A DNA stretch of 24,943 nucleotides from CAZGLR01 sp964526635. Its GTDB lineage: Bacteria; Zixibacteria; MSB-5A5; GN15; JAAZOE01. Where the stretch lies: contig CAZGLR010000042.1 in assembly GCA_964526635.1 (NCBI GenBank), forward strand, positions 1-24,943, given 5' to 3'. Under the pieces are notes generated by a model, which saw only the letters and a list, made by a program, of their open reading frames with translations, was not told the DNA's origin and ran no database searches. The stretch's first letter is position 1. Each line of letters begins with the position of its first letter. Positions 1 to 8,565 of the stretch are shown here, in pieces. Position numbers and translations under genes: made by a program.

Positions 1-49
1 TACTGATGCGGTGAAGCTTGCAGGCGAGTGACGTGTCGAGTTCCAGAAG

Positions 50-724
50 TTGCGCATTAAATTTCCGGAGAAGATCAAGATCGATGATACCGGCATCATT
101 CCGCCGTCCGATGACCCCGGCAAAGTCAAGATCCAGCGTGGTCCGAACATCGCGCCCTTGCCGATTAACGACCCGATGCCGTCGACCCTCGAGGGTGAAG
201 TCCTGCTCAAGACCGGCGATAATATCACGACTGATCACATCATGCCGGCCGGGGCCAGGATTCTCCCCTTGCGGTCAAATATCCCCAAAATCGCCGAATT
301 CGTGTATCATTATGTCGATCCCGATTTCGTGACCCGGGCCAGGGAAAAAAGCGGCGGTTTCATTGTCGGCGGTGATAACTACGGTCAGGGATCATCGCGC
401 GAACATGCCGCACTGGCGCCGATGTATCTGGGGCTCAAAATGGTCCTGACGAAATCGTTTGCCAGAATTCATCTGGCCAACTTGATCAACTTTGGCATCC
501 TCCCCCTGACCTTTGCCGATCCGGCCGATTATGATAAAATCGATCAGGGCGATCGTCTGCAACTGCCGATGGTCCGCGATATTATCTCGACCGGGGCTGA
601 TCTCAATGTCAAGAATCTGACCAAGGGCATCGATATCCCGGTGACCTACAGTCTGACGCCGCGGCAGGCCCAGATAGTCCGGGCCGGCGGTTTGCTCAAT
701 TACACCCGGGGAGGAGGTAAATGA
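50..724 (+). CDS. Aconitate hydratase, C-terminal part (5' end outside window or broken)
   Basis: Citrate/isocitrate isomerase of the TCA cycle; only the linker and the C-terminal swivel domain (about 224 residues from the TTG at 50) lie in the window. Seen: GDNITTDHIMPAG at residues 56-68, the GGDNYGQGSSREHA substrate/swivel motif at 107-120, and SFARIHLANLINFGILPL shortly after. The RGPNIAPLP linker and this spacing are like the shorter bacterial hybrid aconitases of about 640-660 residues (Aquifex/Geobacter type). The frame can be read back to base 2 but crosses a TGA at 29-31, with family-like residues (TDAVKLAGE) before it. A real TTG start with no visible Shine-Dalgarno is therefore unlikely; this is more probably the tail of a longer gene with a nonsense change or sequencing error. 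The stop overlaps the gcvT start (ATGA), so the two are probably co-translated. Family assignment is firm; integrity is uncertain. Confidence 0.9.
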   Translation: MRIKFPEKIKIDDTGIIPPSDDPGKVKIQRGPNIAPLPINDPMPSTLEGEVLLKTGDNITTDHIMPAGARILPLRSNIPKIAEFVYHYVDPDFVTRAREKSGGFIVGGDNYGQGSSREHAALAPMYLGLKMVLTKSFARIHLANLINFGILPLTFADPADYDKIDQGDRLQLPMVRDIISTGADLNVKNLTKGIDIPVTYSLTPRQAQIVRAGGLLNYTRGGGK

Positions 725-1824
725 GCACGGAGCACTCCGACCTGAAGCGCACGCCATATACTGATTTTCACATCGCGAACGGGGCCAAAATGGTTCCGTT
801 CGCCGGTTTTTACATGCCGGTGCAGTATCGCGGCATCATCGAAGAACATCGCGCCGTCCGCAACAACGTCGGTTTGTTCGACCTGTCGCATATGGGCGAG
901 TTCGCGGTGTCCGGCCCGGCGGCCCTGGATTTCCTCCAGAAAACAACAACCAATGATGTTTCCGCGCTTGAAAAAAATCAGATTCACTACAATTGCATGA
1001 TCAAACCGGATGGCGGGATTGTCGATGATCTGCTGGTTTACAATTTGAGTGACCATTACATGCTGGTGGTCAATGCCGCCAACATCGACAAAGACTTCGC
1101 CTGGCTTGAATCGCATCTGATCGACGGCGCCACCCTGGTCAATCGCAGTGACGAATTTTCACTTCTGGCGATTCAGGGACCCAATGCCCAGAAACTGCTG
1201 CAGACGCTGACCGATTACAATCTCGATGATGTGCCGTATTACTGGTCAGCCGAAGCCGACATAGCCGGTAAACAGATTTTATTTTCACGGACCGGGTATA
1301 CCGGTGAGGATGGCTTCGAGTTGTATATCCCCAATGCCGATGGTATTCATTTGTGGAATGCGATCACCGATGCCGGCAGGCAATTCGACATGGCCCTGAT
1401 CGGCTTGGGCGCCCGTGATTCACTTCGGTTGGAAATGAAGATGACTCTCTATGGCAACGATATAGATGAGACAACCAACCCGCTCGAAGCCGGCCTTGGC
1501 TGGATTGTCAAACTCGATAAGGGCGATTTTATCGGATCGGATGCTATCGCCAAAGTCAAAGCGGAAAAACCCTCCCGCCGGCTGGTGGGCCTGACATTTG
1601 CGGACAAATGCATACCGCGTCAGGGATACAAAGTATTTTCCGGCGATACCGAAGTTGGTGTGGTAACCTCCGGAGCGATGTCGCCGTCGCTTGAAATCCC
1701 GATCGCGATGGCCTACGTCCCGCGCCGGTTATCCAGGCCGGGCAGCAATGTCGAGGTTGAGATTCGTGGACGCCGTTTTATGGCCGAGATCATAAAGCCG
1801 CCGTTCTATAAAAAGGCACGCTGA
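721..1824 (+). CDS. gcvT: Aminomethyltransferase, glycine cleavage T protein
   Basis: Transfers the methylene group of H-protein-bound aminomethyl-lipoate to tetrahydrofolate, releasing ammonia, in the cytosolic glycine cleavage system. The 367-residue length is normal for GcvT. Seen: N-terminal MVPFAGFYMPVQY and LFDLSHMGEF, then GGIVDDLLVYN with the Asp pair at 102-103, matching the catalytic Asp101 region of the E. coli protein. RTGYTGEDGFELYIP, DSLRLEMKM and NPLEAGLGWIVKLDKGDFIG follow, all typical of T proteins rather than YgfZ-like paralogues. The ATG overlaps the aconitase stop and is preceded by a strong GGAGGAGG at 711-718. The gcvH and gcvP genes are not in the window. The pairing with aconitase is unusual but shows no sign of transfer. 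Confidence 0.96.
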   Translation: MSTEHSDLKRTPYTDFHIANGAKMVPFAGFYMPVQYRGIIEEHRAVRNNVGLFDLSHMGEFAVSGPAALDFLQKTTTNDVSALEKNQIHYNCMIKPDGGIVDDLLVYNLSDHYMLVVNAANIDKDFAWLESHLIDGATLVNRSDEFSLLAIQGPNAQKLLQTLTDYNLDDVPYYWSAEADIAGKQILFSRTGYTGEDGFELYIPNADGIHLWNAITDAGRQFDMALIGLGARDSLRLEMKMTLYGNDIDETTNPLEAGLGWIVKLDKGDFIGSDAIAKVKAEKPSRRLVGLTFADKCIPRQGYKVFSGDTEVGVVTSGAMSPSLEIPIAMAYVPRRLSRPGSNVEVEIRGRRFMAEIIKPPFYKKAR

Positions 1825-1832
1825 TTTAACGC

Positions 1833-2546
1833 ATGATTGAATTGTTTGTTCTTCCGGCCGGTATACCCGAAAATCTGGATCGGGACCGGCCGATTGTCGT
1901 TATAGATATTTTCCGGGCGTCGACGACGATCTATGCCGCTCTGGCGGCGGGTGCCGCCGAAATTCATTTCGCCGGATCTCAAGACGAAGCCGCTCGCCTG
2001 AAGGCGTCGCTGGGGGATCGTGCTGTTCTGGCCGGTGAACGGGGCGGGCATCGTATCGACGGTTACGACCTGGGTAATTCGCCGCTGGCGATTACCCCGG
2101 AGGCCGTGTCCGGTCGACCGGTGATAATGAATTCGACCAACGGAACCAAACTGTTGCGCCGTTTTGCCGAGTTCGACCATGTTGTTGTTGGTTCGGTCGT
2201 GGCAGCCTCGGCCGTCGCCAGACATCTGAGGTACTACGATGCCGATCCGATCTTCGCCGCTGCGGCTACTGAAGGACGATTCTCAGCGGAGGATACACTG
2301 GCCGCCGGTTTAATCATCAGCCGGCTGGATCGACCGCAGGAGGAGATGGATGATGCCGCCGCTGCCGCTGTCCGTCTGGTGACATTGTCCGACGGGGACT
2401 GGGTAACATGGTCCGCGCAGTCGCGCCACGGTCGCTATCTGCAGTCAATCGGTTTTGGCGAGGATTTGCCGTATTGTCTGGAGCCGGATCGATTCGATTT
2501 CGTAGGAATAAAAAACAATGGGCGAATTGTCCGCCGTGAACTCTAA
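1833..2546 (+). CDS. comB: 2-phosphosulfolactate phosphatase family protein (ComB-like)
   Basis: ComB family, Mg-dependent phosphatases that convert 2-phosphosulfolactate to sulfolactate, the second step of coenzyme M synthesis in methanogens. The 237-residue length fits the family. Seen: VVIDIFRASTTI near the N-terminus, LAGERGG followed by GYDLGNSPLAI, IMNSTNGTKLLRR, and EDTLAAGLIISRL, the conserved family blocks in their usual order. It starts 8 bp after gcvT, so it is probably in the same transcript; no clear Shine-Dalgarno is visible before the ATG. No other coenzyme M or sulfolactate gene (ComA, ComC) is in the window. The family is widespread in bacteria that do not make coenzyme M, so the true substrate here is open. 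Family assignment is strong; the specific reaction is only inferred. Confidence 0.85.
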   Translation: MIELFVLPAGIPENLDRDRPIVVIDIFRASTTIYAALAAGAAEIHFAGSQDEAARLKASLGDRAVLAGERGGHRIDGYDLGNSPLAITPEAVSGRPVIMNSTNGTKLLRRFAEFDHVVVGSVVAASAVARHLRYYDADPIFAAAATEGRFSAEDTLAAGLIISRLDRPQEEMDDAAAAAVRLVTLSDGDWVTWSAQSRHGRYLQSIGFGEDLPYCLEPDRFDFVGIKNNGRIVRREL

Positions 2547-2602
2547 ACGGTTGGGTCAGTATCGTCGTCGCGGGTATAGCTGCGTATAAGGATATAGCTG
2601 TT

Positions 2603-4540
2603 ATGGGGAAAGTAAAGACAATCATAGTGCCGGTACTGCTGTGCCTTGTGTGTATGGGACTCTCGGCCCACGCCCGGGCCGATCTGATCAACCTCGAGAT
2701 AACTGTTCGGGAACGGGTAATCGATAACGATACCACCTACAGCCTTATTGAGAAACGGCAGCTACAGATCCGCGAGGGAATCAAGACCACCGCCTTCATG
2801 GTCAACTTTACGCTTGATATCACCGCCGTCTACAACGATACCGGGTTTTTTGAATGTAATTTTTCCCTCTTCACACTGGGACCGCAAACGCAGACGTTTT
2901 TCAAAAAATTCAGAAGTAATCCCGGCGGTGTCTATTTTCTGGAAAATGTCAAGGGAAAGAAAAACACTGTCTATCGTATTGGAATCTCGCCGTTGTCGGT
3001 CGAACAGACCGCATCGGCCTCAGTCTGCCGTTTTGATTATCGCGAAGATGGTATTTGGGAATTTGATCCAGCGGCCCATTTCGAGCTGTATTTCGTCCCC
3101 AAGTCGCTCGGTGATGCCCGCTGGAATCTCATCCGCGAGTTTATAGAAAAAAATTACCGGAATTTCAAAGACGCTTTCCAGATCGATTTCCCCGGGAAAA
3201 TAAATTACTTTCTGGCGCCATGCAATCTGCCGGAAGTAAACTGGGATCCACGGATGGGATATGCCATCGACCCGCCGCGCTCCAACTGCTTTGTCATCTA
3301 CAGCCATGATGTTAACACGGTCGATCCGATTCCGGCTCAGTTAGTTCGAATTTATCGCTACCTGGGCTATGCTCCGCCAATGCTGGCCGAAGGGATGGCC
3401 GCCTATTTTGACTTTCCCCATTTCTATGCCCGAAAGCTGCAGGAAACCGCAGAACTGCCGGATCTTGATGCGATGGTCAAATCGGTCGACTACTATGATT
3501 TGCCGGACTTGAATAACATCACTGCGGCCTCTTCCTTCGTTAAATACCTGCTTGACATCTATGGCTACGCCCGCTTTGCAGACCTTTATGGCCGTGCCAC
3601 TGATGTGAGCCTGCCCGATGATGTCTTCGCTGTGTATGAAAAATCGCTGGATGAACTTGAGACCGAATGGCGCGATATGCTCGACACGATCTCGTTTTCG
3701 TTCGAACTCGTGCAGTATTACTATGATCGGGACAGGTATATCTACCGCTGGAGCAGCATGGAAATGTTTTTGACTACCATGCATGAAAAGGCGGATTCCT
3801 ATAGCGATTCGACCTTCGTGTTCTATGAGGATGGCTGGAACCGATACATGCGCGGCGAGTACCAGACTGCCCGTGAGCGCTTTGAGACTGTCCTTGGTCT
3901 GGAGCCCAGCAAGCCGCTTCATCTGGTTATTTTCGGTAATTTGCTGTTAATCGATGGCCGTTATGATTCGGCGAGAACAATGTATCATCGGATGCTGGCT
4001 ATCGACAGCACCGCTCTGGCCGGTTTATACAAACTGGGAGAGAGCTATTACTGGCAGGATAACACCGACAGCGCAATGTACTATCTTCGGCAGAATCTGT
4101 CGGAGGATCAATCTCAACTGACCCGCTCGTCGTCGGCCCTGCTTTTGGGCGAGTTTGCCCTCAGGCAGGGGGATACGGCTGCTGCGGCCGAGTATTACAC
4201 CCAGGCGCGATCGTTCATGGAACAAATTTATGCCTCCGGCCGTACCAATCCATCGTATCTGTTACGACTTGGTCAGGCTGATCTGGGGCTGGCGCTGTGC
4301 GGCGAGGAGACGTTGACTTCCGCCAGGGGATTTCTTGAATCGGCGCAGTTTTTTGAAATCTATCCGCGCCGGGTCATCTTCATTACCCGCATCCTCAGGG
4401 AATTAGGCCGCGTTGCCGACCTGATGGGTAGGCGTGATACCGCGCTGGAGTATTATCAACAGGCCCTGACGTATCCGCTCCCGCCGGCATTCGAAGAGCA
4501 GGTGCGCGAGTACATCCGGGAACCGTTTACCGGTTTTTAA
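2603..4540 (+). CDS. Exported protein with degenerate Peptidase-MA-like domain and C-terminal TPR repeats
   Basis: A 645-residue protein with a cleavable-looking signal peptide (KTIIVPVLLCLVCMGLSAHARA, about residues 5-26), so it probably acts in the periplasm or at the cell surface. Residues about 30-170 look beta-rich with no recognised motif. Residues 180-290 resemble the Peptidase MA-like metalloprotease layout: LAEGMAAYFDF at 261-271 matches the family's EGxAxY motif. Where HExxH is expected, however, the sequence is AQLVR (245-249), so zinc ligands and catalytic Glu are lost. From about 400 to 640 there are tetratricopeptide-type repeats, for example GEYQTARERFETVLGLEP, GRYDSARTMYHRMLAID and RRDTALEYYQQAL. 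An AAGGA precedes the ATG by about 10 bases. A scaffold or binding role is more likely than proteolysis. Function unknown. Confidence 0.8.
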   Translation: MGKVKTIIVPVLLCLVCMGLSAHARADLINLEITVRERVIDNDTTYSLIEKRQLQIREGIKTTAFMVNFTLDITAVYNDTGFFECNFSLFTLGPQTQTFFKKFRSNPGGVYFLENVKGKKNTVYRIGISPLSVEQTASASVCRFDYREDGIWEFDPAAHFELYFVPKSLGDARWNLIREFIEKNYRNFKDAFQIDFPGKINYFLAPCNLPEVNWDPRMGYAIDPPRSNCFVIYSHDVNTVDPIPAQLVRIYRYLGYAPPMLAEGMAAYFDFPHFYARKLQETAELPDLDAMVKSVDYYDLPDLNNITAASSFVKYLLDIYGYARFADLYGRATDVSLPDDVFAVYEKSLDELETEWRDMLDTISFSFELVQYYYDRDRYIYRWSSMEMFLTTMHEKADSYSDSTFVFYEDGWNRYMRGEYQTARERFETVLGLEPSKPLHLVIFGNLLLIDGRYDSARTMYHRMLAIDSTALAGLYKLGESYYWQDNTDSAMYYLRQNLSEDQSQLTRSSSALLLGEFALRQGDTAAAAEYYTQARSFMEQIYASGRTNPSYLLRLGQADLGLALCGEETLTSARGFLESAQFFEIYPRRVIFITRILRELGRVADLMGRRDTALEYYQQALTYPLPPAFEEQVREYIREPFTGF

Positions 4541-4576
4541 TTCATGCACGACCGCTAACCGCACAGGACAACCGCC

Positions 4577-6673
4577 ATGCTCAATTTTCTCAATACTGCT
4601 GTCCTTGTCGCTGCCGCCGCCGCGATTTTTCCGTTCTTATTGCATCTTTTCTCGCGGCGCAAAGTCAAAGTCGTGCCATTTTCATCCGTCACCTTTCTCA
4701 AGGCAATGCAAAAGCGCCAGGTGCGGGCAATCAAAATCAAGCAGATTCTTCTTTTAATAGTTCGAACATTGATTATTCTGGCGATTGTCCTGGCCTTTGC
4801 CCGACCCGCAACCGAAGGCGGTTACCTCGGTTCGCATGCCTCGGTTTCGGCGGTGATCATTCTTGATAACTCGGCATCGATGGGTCAATCGGTGCGCGAC
4901 GGTCGGCTGTATGATCTGGCCCAACGCAAGGCGCTCGAAATCAGCGCCCAGATGGGGCAGGATGATGAAATTGCGGTATTGGCCACCTGCGGCCGTTTTG
5001 CACCATCGGCCGGCAGCAGCGAAGGGAAAATCAACTTCGGCAGCGCCGCCACGGCGGCGGATATTATCATCGATATCCCACTGACCGACATGCGCTCCGA
5101 TGCCGCCGAGATTTATCGGGTTGCCGTCGATCTACTCGCGGAGCGCCCCAATCTCAATCGTGAAATCTATGTGCTCAGCGATTTCCAGGATAATGCCTGG
5201 GGCATGGCCTCAACCCCCGGGGAATTCGATGGATCCACCTTTCTGGTCGATTTGCCCGGAGAAAAGATCGATAATGCCGGTGTCGTCAATGTCGATCTTG
5301 GCGGCCAGTTGATCGGAGTCGGAACGCCGTTTACCGTGACCGCAACCATCAAAAAACACGGTGGTGTGGCCGATGATCACCTGGTGTCGCTGTATCTCGA
5401 TGATGACCGCGTCGCCCAGCAGGGCGTGCCATTGACACCGGGTGGAACAGCCACTGTTGATTTTGCCGTCATGGTCACCGAACCGGGATTCCACGACGGT
5501 CGGGTGATGTTATCCGATGATGATCTGGTGGCCGATAATCAACACTTTTTCACATTTTATATTCCCGATCGTTTTACCATCCTGCTGCTTGGTGGCGATG
5601 GTCTCGATATGCAGTTGTTCAAACTGGCGCTGGCCCCGGAAGAGTCGATTCGCCGGCATTGGGCCGTGCAGCAGGCAGCGTATGCACAACTTTCGGGGAT
5701 TCGCCTGGATCAATATGATGTCATCGTTCTCGGTAATGTCGGCGATTTGTCCTCGGGCAATATCAGCCGCCTGTCCGAATATGTGCGCGATGGCGGTGGG
5801 CTTTTGATCAATGTCGGTCGGTCGGTGGATTCCGCCGTATACAACGACAATTTTGCGGAGATTTCCGGCATCCGTCTTACCTCTGAATTCCCGCGACAGT
5901 ACTCCCGGGCCGGGCACTATATCATGGGCGAGTTCGATCTGACGCACCAGATATTCAATGTCTTTGCCGGTGACGATCAGGGGACACCCGGTAATGTAAA
6001 ATCATATGTTCGCCTGCAAGCCGAACAGGTCAGCGGTGTCCCCGGTGATATTCTGGCACGATGGTCCGATGGCTCACCGGCAGTTGCGGTTGCACCGCAT
6101 GGACGCGGTCGGGTTATGCTGCTGAATTGCGATGTCTCTCCGGATATTTCCGATATTTCACTGCATCCGTTTTTCGTCCCGATGATTGTGCGTGGTGTCG
6201 AGTTCCTTTCCGGTGATTTTTCGGGATACTCTGAAACGATTTTGGCCGGGAGTGAGCCGAATCGTATTCTGCGCCGTGATTTTTCAGTTTCCAATGACTT
6301 CACGCTGGAAATGCCCGATGGCGCCCGCCGGGTAGTGCCGGCCCGGTATCAGGGCGAAAATCGTATTGTCGATCCCGGCCAAATGACTATGGCCGGCATT
6401 TATTCGATCTGGAATGGCGCCACCGAAAGCGACCGTTTTGCGGTCAATGTCGATCCATCCGAAGGCGATCTCTATCGCGCCGATGTCGCCGAACGCGACC
6501 GCGAAATTATCGGGGCAATCCAGTTGCCGTTTGCCCGCGAGGTTGCCGGCTTCCTTTCCGAGCAGCGTTTTGGCCGGGAATTGTGGCAGTATTTTTTGAT
6601 CGCAGCATTGCTCCTGCTGGCGGTGGAAATGTACCTGGCCCGTGACCGTGGCACTGTCGCAACGGATGCCTGA
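4577..6673 (+). CDS. BatA-type membrane protein with von Willebrand factor A domain
   Basis: A 698-residue inner-membrane protein of the BatA/aerotolerance-regulator N-terminal family. Seen: transmembrane segment at about residues 7-25, then LFSRRKVKVVPFSSVTFL, the usual BatA amphipathic stretch, and a second segment at about 56-75 ending in FARPA. A vWA domain starts at residue 92, with the metal-site signature D97-N-S99-A-S101. Residues about 330-450 (ILLLGGDGLDMQLFKLAL, YDVIVLGNVGDLSSG, VRDGGGLLINVG) resemble a class-I glutamine-amidotransferase-like fold without an evident catalytic Cys. A last transmembrane segment sits at about 671-688. An AGGA lies 8 bases before the ATG. Such proteins normally work with MoxR ATPases and DUF58 proteins; none is visible here. 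It is followed 2 bp later by an ABC-F gene. The family is clear; the role is not. Confidence 0.85.
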   Translation: MLNFLNTAVLVAAAAAIFPFLLHLFSRRKVKVVPFSSVTFLKAMQKRQVRAIKIKQILLLIVRTLIILAIVLAFARPATEGGYLGSHASVSAVIILDNSASMGQSVRDGRLYDLAQRKALEISAQMGQDDEIAVLATCGRFAPSAGSSEGKINFGSAATAADIIIDIPLTDMRSDAAEIYRVAVDLLAERPNLNREIYVLSDFQDNAWGMASTPGEFDGSTFLVDLPGEKIDNAGVVNVDLGGQLIGVGTPFTVTATIKKHGGVADDHLVSLYLDDDRVAQQGVPLTPGGTATVDFAVMVTEPGFHDGRVMLSDDDLVADNQHFFTFYIPDRFTILLLGGDGLDMQLFKLALAPEESIRRHWAVQQAAYAQLSGIRLDQYDVIVLGNVGDLSSGNISRLSEYVRDGGGLLINVGRSVDSAVYNDNFAEISGIRLTSEFPRQYSRAGHYIMGEFDLTHQIFNVFAGDDQGTPGNVKSYVRLQAEQVSGVPGDILARWSDGSPAVAVAPHGRGRVMLLNCDVSPDISDISLHPFFVPMIVRGVEFLSGDFSGYSETILAGSEPNRILRRDFSVSNDFTLEMPDGARRVVPARYQGENRIVDPGQMTMAGIYSIWNGATESDRFAVNVDPSEGDLYRADVAERDREIIGAIQLPFAREVAGFLSEQRFGRELWQYFLIAALLLLAVEMYLARDRGTVATDA

Positions 6674-6675
6674 CC

Positions 6676-8565
6676 ATGCTTTTACTCACGCTCTCCCATA
6701 TTACGAAATACTTCGACGATAAAGTCATTGTCGATGATATCTCTCTGGCCATTACCGAAGGCGATAAAATCGGGGTCGTGGGCCGCAATGGCGTCGGAAA
6801 AACCACCCTCTTTGAAATCATCGCCGGGCACATGCAGGCGGATTCCGGGACAGTCGAACGGCGCCGGGGTTTGTCAATTGGATTCGTCGCGCAGGAACTG
6901 GACGAATACCTCGACTTATCACTCTATGATTTCTGTCTGCTGGCTATGCCGCAGCTCAATGATCTCCGTCTTCACCTCCGGCGGCTCGAAGCCGACTTGA
7001 GCTCCGATTCCAAGCCGCCAGCGGAAATAATCGAAGAATATCAAAATGCCACGCTCAAATATGAAGAGATGGGCGGATACCGGCTGGAAACCGAAGTACG
7101 GCTGGTTCTCGAAGGCATTGGATTCTCACGGTCCGCCTTTGAGCGCCCCCTGAGATCGTTCTCGGGCGGCGAGAAAAACCGCGCTCAAATCGCCGCCGTC
7201 CTGGTCGCCGATTATGACCTGCTGCTGCTGGACGAGCCGACCAATCATCTCGATATCGATGCCACTATCTGGCTGGAGAACTATATTGCGGCCTCACCGC
7301 GGGCGTTTTTAATCATTTCTCACGATCGTCGTTTTCTTCAGGGGACAGTCACGAAGATAATCGAAATAGAGGCCGGGCAACTCGATGTTTATCAATGCCG
7401 GTATCAGGAATTTCTGGCGGAACGGGCCAAACGGCGTGAATTGGCGGCCCATTATTACCGGCATCAGCAGGAGGAAATCGCCCGTATCGAGGATTTTATC
7501 CGTCGCAACATGGCCGGACAGAAAACCAAACAGGCCCAGTCAAAACAAAAATACCTGGCCCGCATGCAGAAAATGGAAGCCCCGAAGTACGACGCTGTCG
7601 GACCGACCTTTCATATTCACGATGGCGGTCGGTCATTTCTCCACGTTCTCAAAGTTGAAAATTTGAGTATTGGCTATGACTCGGCGCCGCTGGTGGAAAA
7701 TATCTCATTTGAACTTACCCGGGGCAGTCGGGTCGGGCTGATCGGACCCAATGGCGCCGGGAAGACCACCCTTTTGAAAACACTTGGCGGATTGCTTGAA
7801 CCGATTCACGGCGACTTCACTATCGGCGGCAATGTTGATATGGCCTATTTCGATCAGGAATTATCCAATCTCAATCACGACAGCAACGTGATTTCTGAAT
7901 TATGGGAAATCGATCCGCTGGCTGAATCAGGACGGCTCCGTTCGTTTCTGGCCCGTTTCGGATTCTATGGGGAGGATGTCTTTAAACCGGTTTCGCTGCT
8001 CTCCGGCGGGGAGAAGACCAAACTGTCGCTGGCCAAACTACTCTACCGTCCGGCCAATCTGATGATTTTCGACGAACCGACCAATCATCTCGATATCGCC
8101 TCGATCGAAGCGCTGGAAGAGGGCCTGTCTGACTACAATGGCACCCTGGTGGTGGTGAGTCATGATCGCGATTTCCTGGATCATACGATAAGCGAAGTCT
8201 TTGAAATTCGAGATCATCACATGAATCATTACCTGGGCAACTACAGCGATTATGCCCAGCGCCGTGCGGCGAATGCCCCGGATAAAAAAGTGGTTTCAGA
8301 AGAAAAGAAAGCATCGTATGAAGAGTTTAAAGCCAAATCGCGCGAACGGTCACGATACAAAAAGCAACTAAAGCACGTGCACGAATCAATCACCAAGGCG
8401 GAAGCCTCCCTCAAACAACTGGAATCCGATGAGGCTGTCACCGATGCCTCCGACTGGAAAAAACTGAACGAGTTGCGTGAACAGCGCTATCAGCTCGAAG
8501 AGCGCATTTTAAACTGGTATATCGAAATCGAACATCTGGAGGCCAATCCCCCCGATGAACAATAG
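6676..8565 (+). CDS. ABC-F family ATPase (Uup/EttA-like, non-transport)
   Basis: A soluble twin-ATPase of the ABC-F class, which act on ribosomes (translation factors, antibiotic-resistance proteins) rather than in membranes. Length is 629 residues with no membrane segment. Seen: Walker A GRNGVGKTT at 36-44, signature SGGEKNRAQ from 163, Walker B LLLLDEPTNHLD with D186-E187; second Walker A GPNGAGKTT at 357-365, signature SGGEKTKLS from 443, Walker B with D466-E467. Both Walker B motifs are followed by NHLD, typical of ABC-F. A basic helical interdomain linker lies at about 235-315 (RRNMAGQKTKQAQSKQKYLARMQKM region). A C-terminal charged coiled coil covers about 535-629, as in Uup-like members. 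It starts 2 bp after the BatA-like stop, and its last codons overlap the next gene. Subfamily cannot be fixed by eye. Confidence 0.95.
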   Translation: MLLLTLSHITKYFDDKVIVDDISLAITEGDKIGVVGRNGVGKTTLFEIIAGHMQADSGTVERRRGLSIGFVAQELDEYLDLSLYDFCLLAMPQLNDLRLHLRRLEADLSSDSKPPAEIIEEYQNATLKYEEMGGYRLETEVRLVLEGIGFSRSAFERPLRSFSGGEKNRAQIAAVLVADYDLLLLDEPTNHLDIDATIWLENYIAASPRAFLIISHDRRFLQGTVTKIIEIEAGQLDVYQCRYQEFLAERAKRRELAAHYYRHQQEEIARIEDFIRRNMAGQKTKQAQSKQKYLARMQKMEAPKYDAVGPTFHIHDGGRSFLHVLKVENLSIGYDSAPLVENISFELTRGSRVGLIGPNGAGKTTLLKTLGGLLEPIHGDFTIGGNVDMAYFDQELSNLNHDSNVISELWEIDPLAESGRLRSFLARFGFYGEDVFKPVSLLSGGEKTKLSLAKLLYRPANLMIFDEPTNHLDIASIEALEEGLSDYNGTLVVVSHDRDFLDHTISEVFEIRDHHMNHYLGNYSDYAQRRAANAPDKKVVSEEKKASYEEFKAKSRERSRYKKQLKHVHESITKAEASLKQLESDEAVTDASDWKKLNELREQRYQLEERILNWYIEIEHLEANPPDEQ

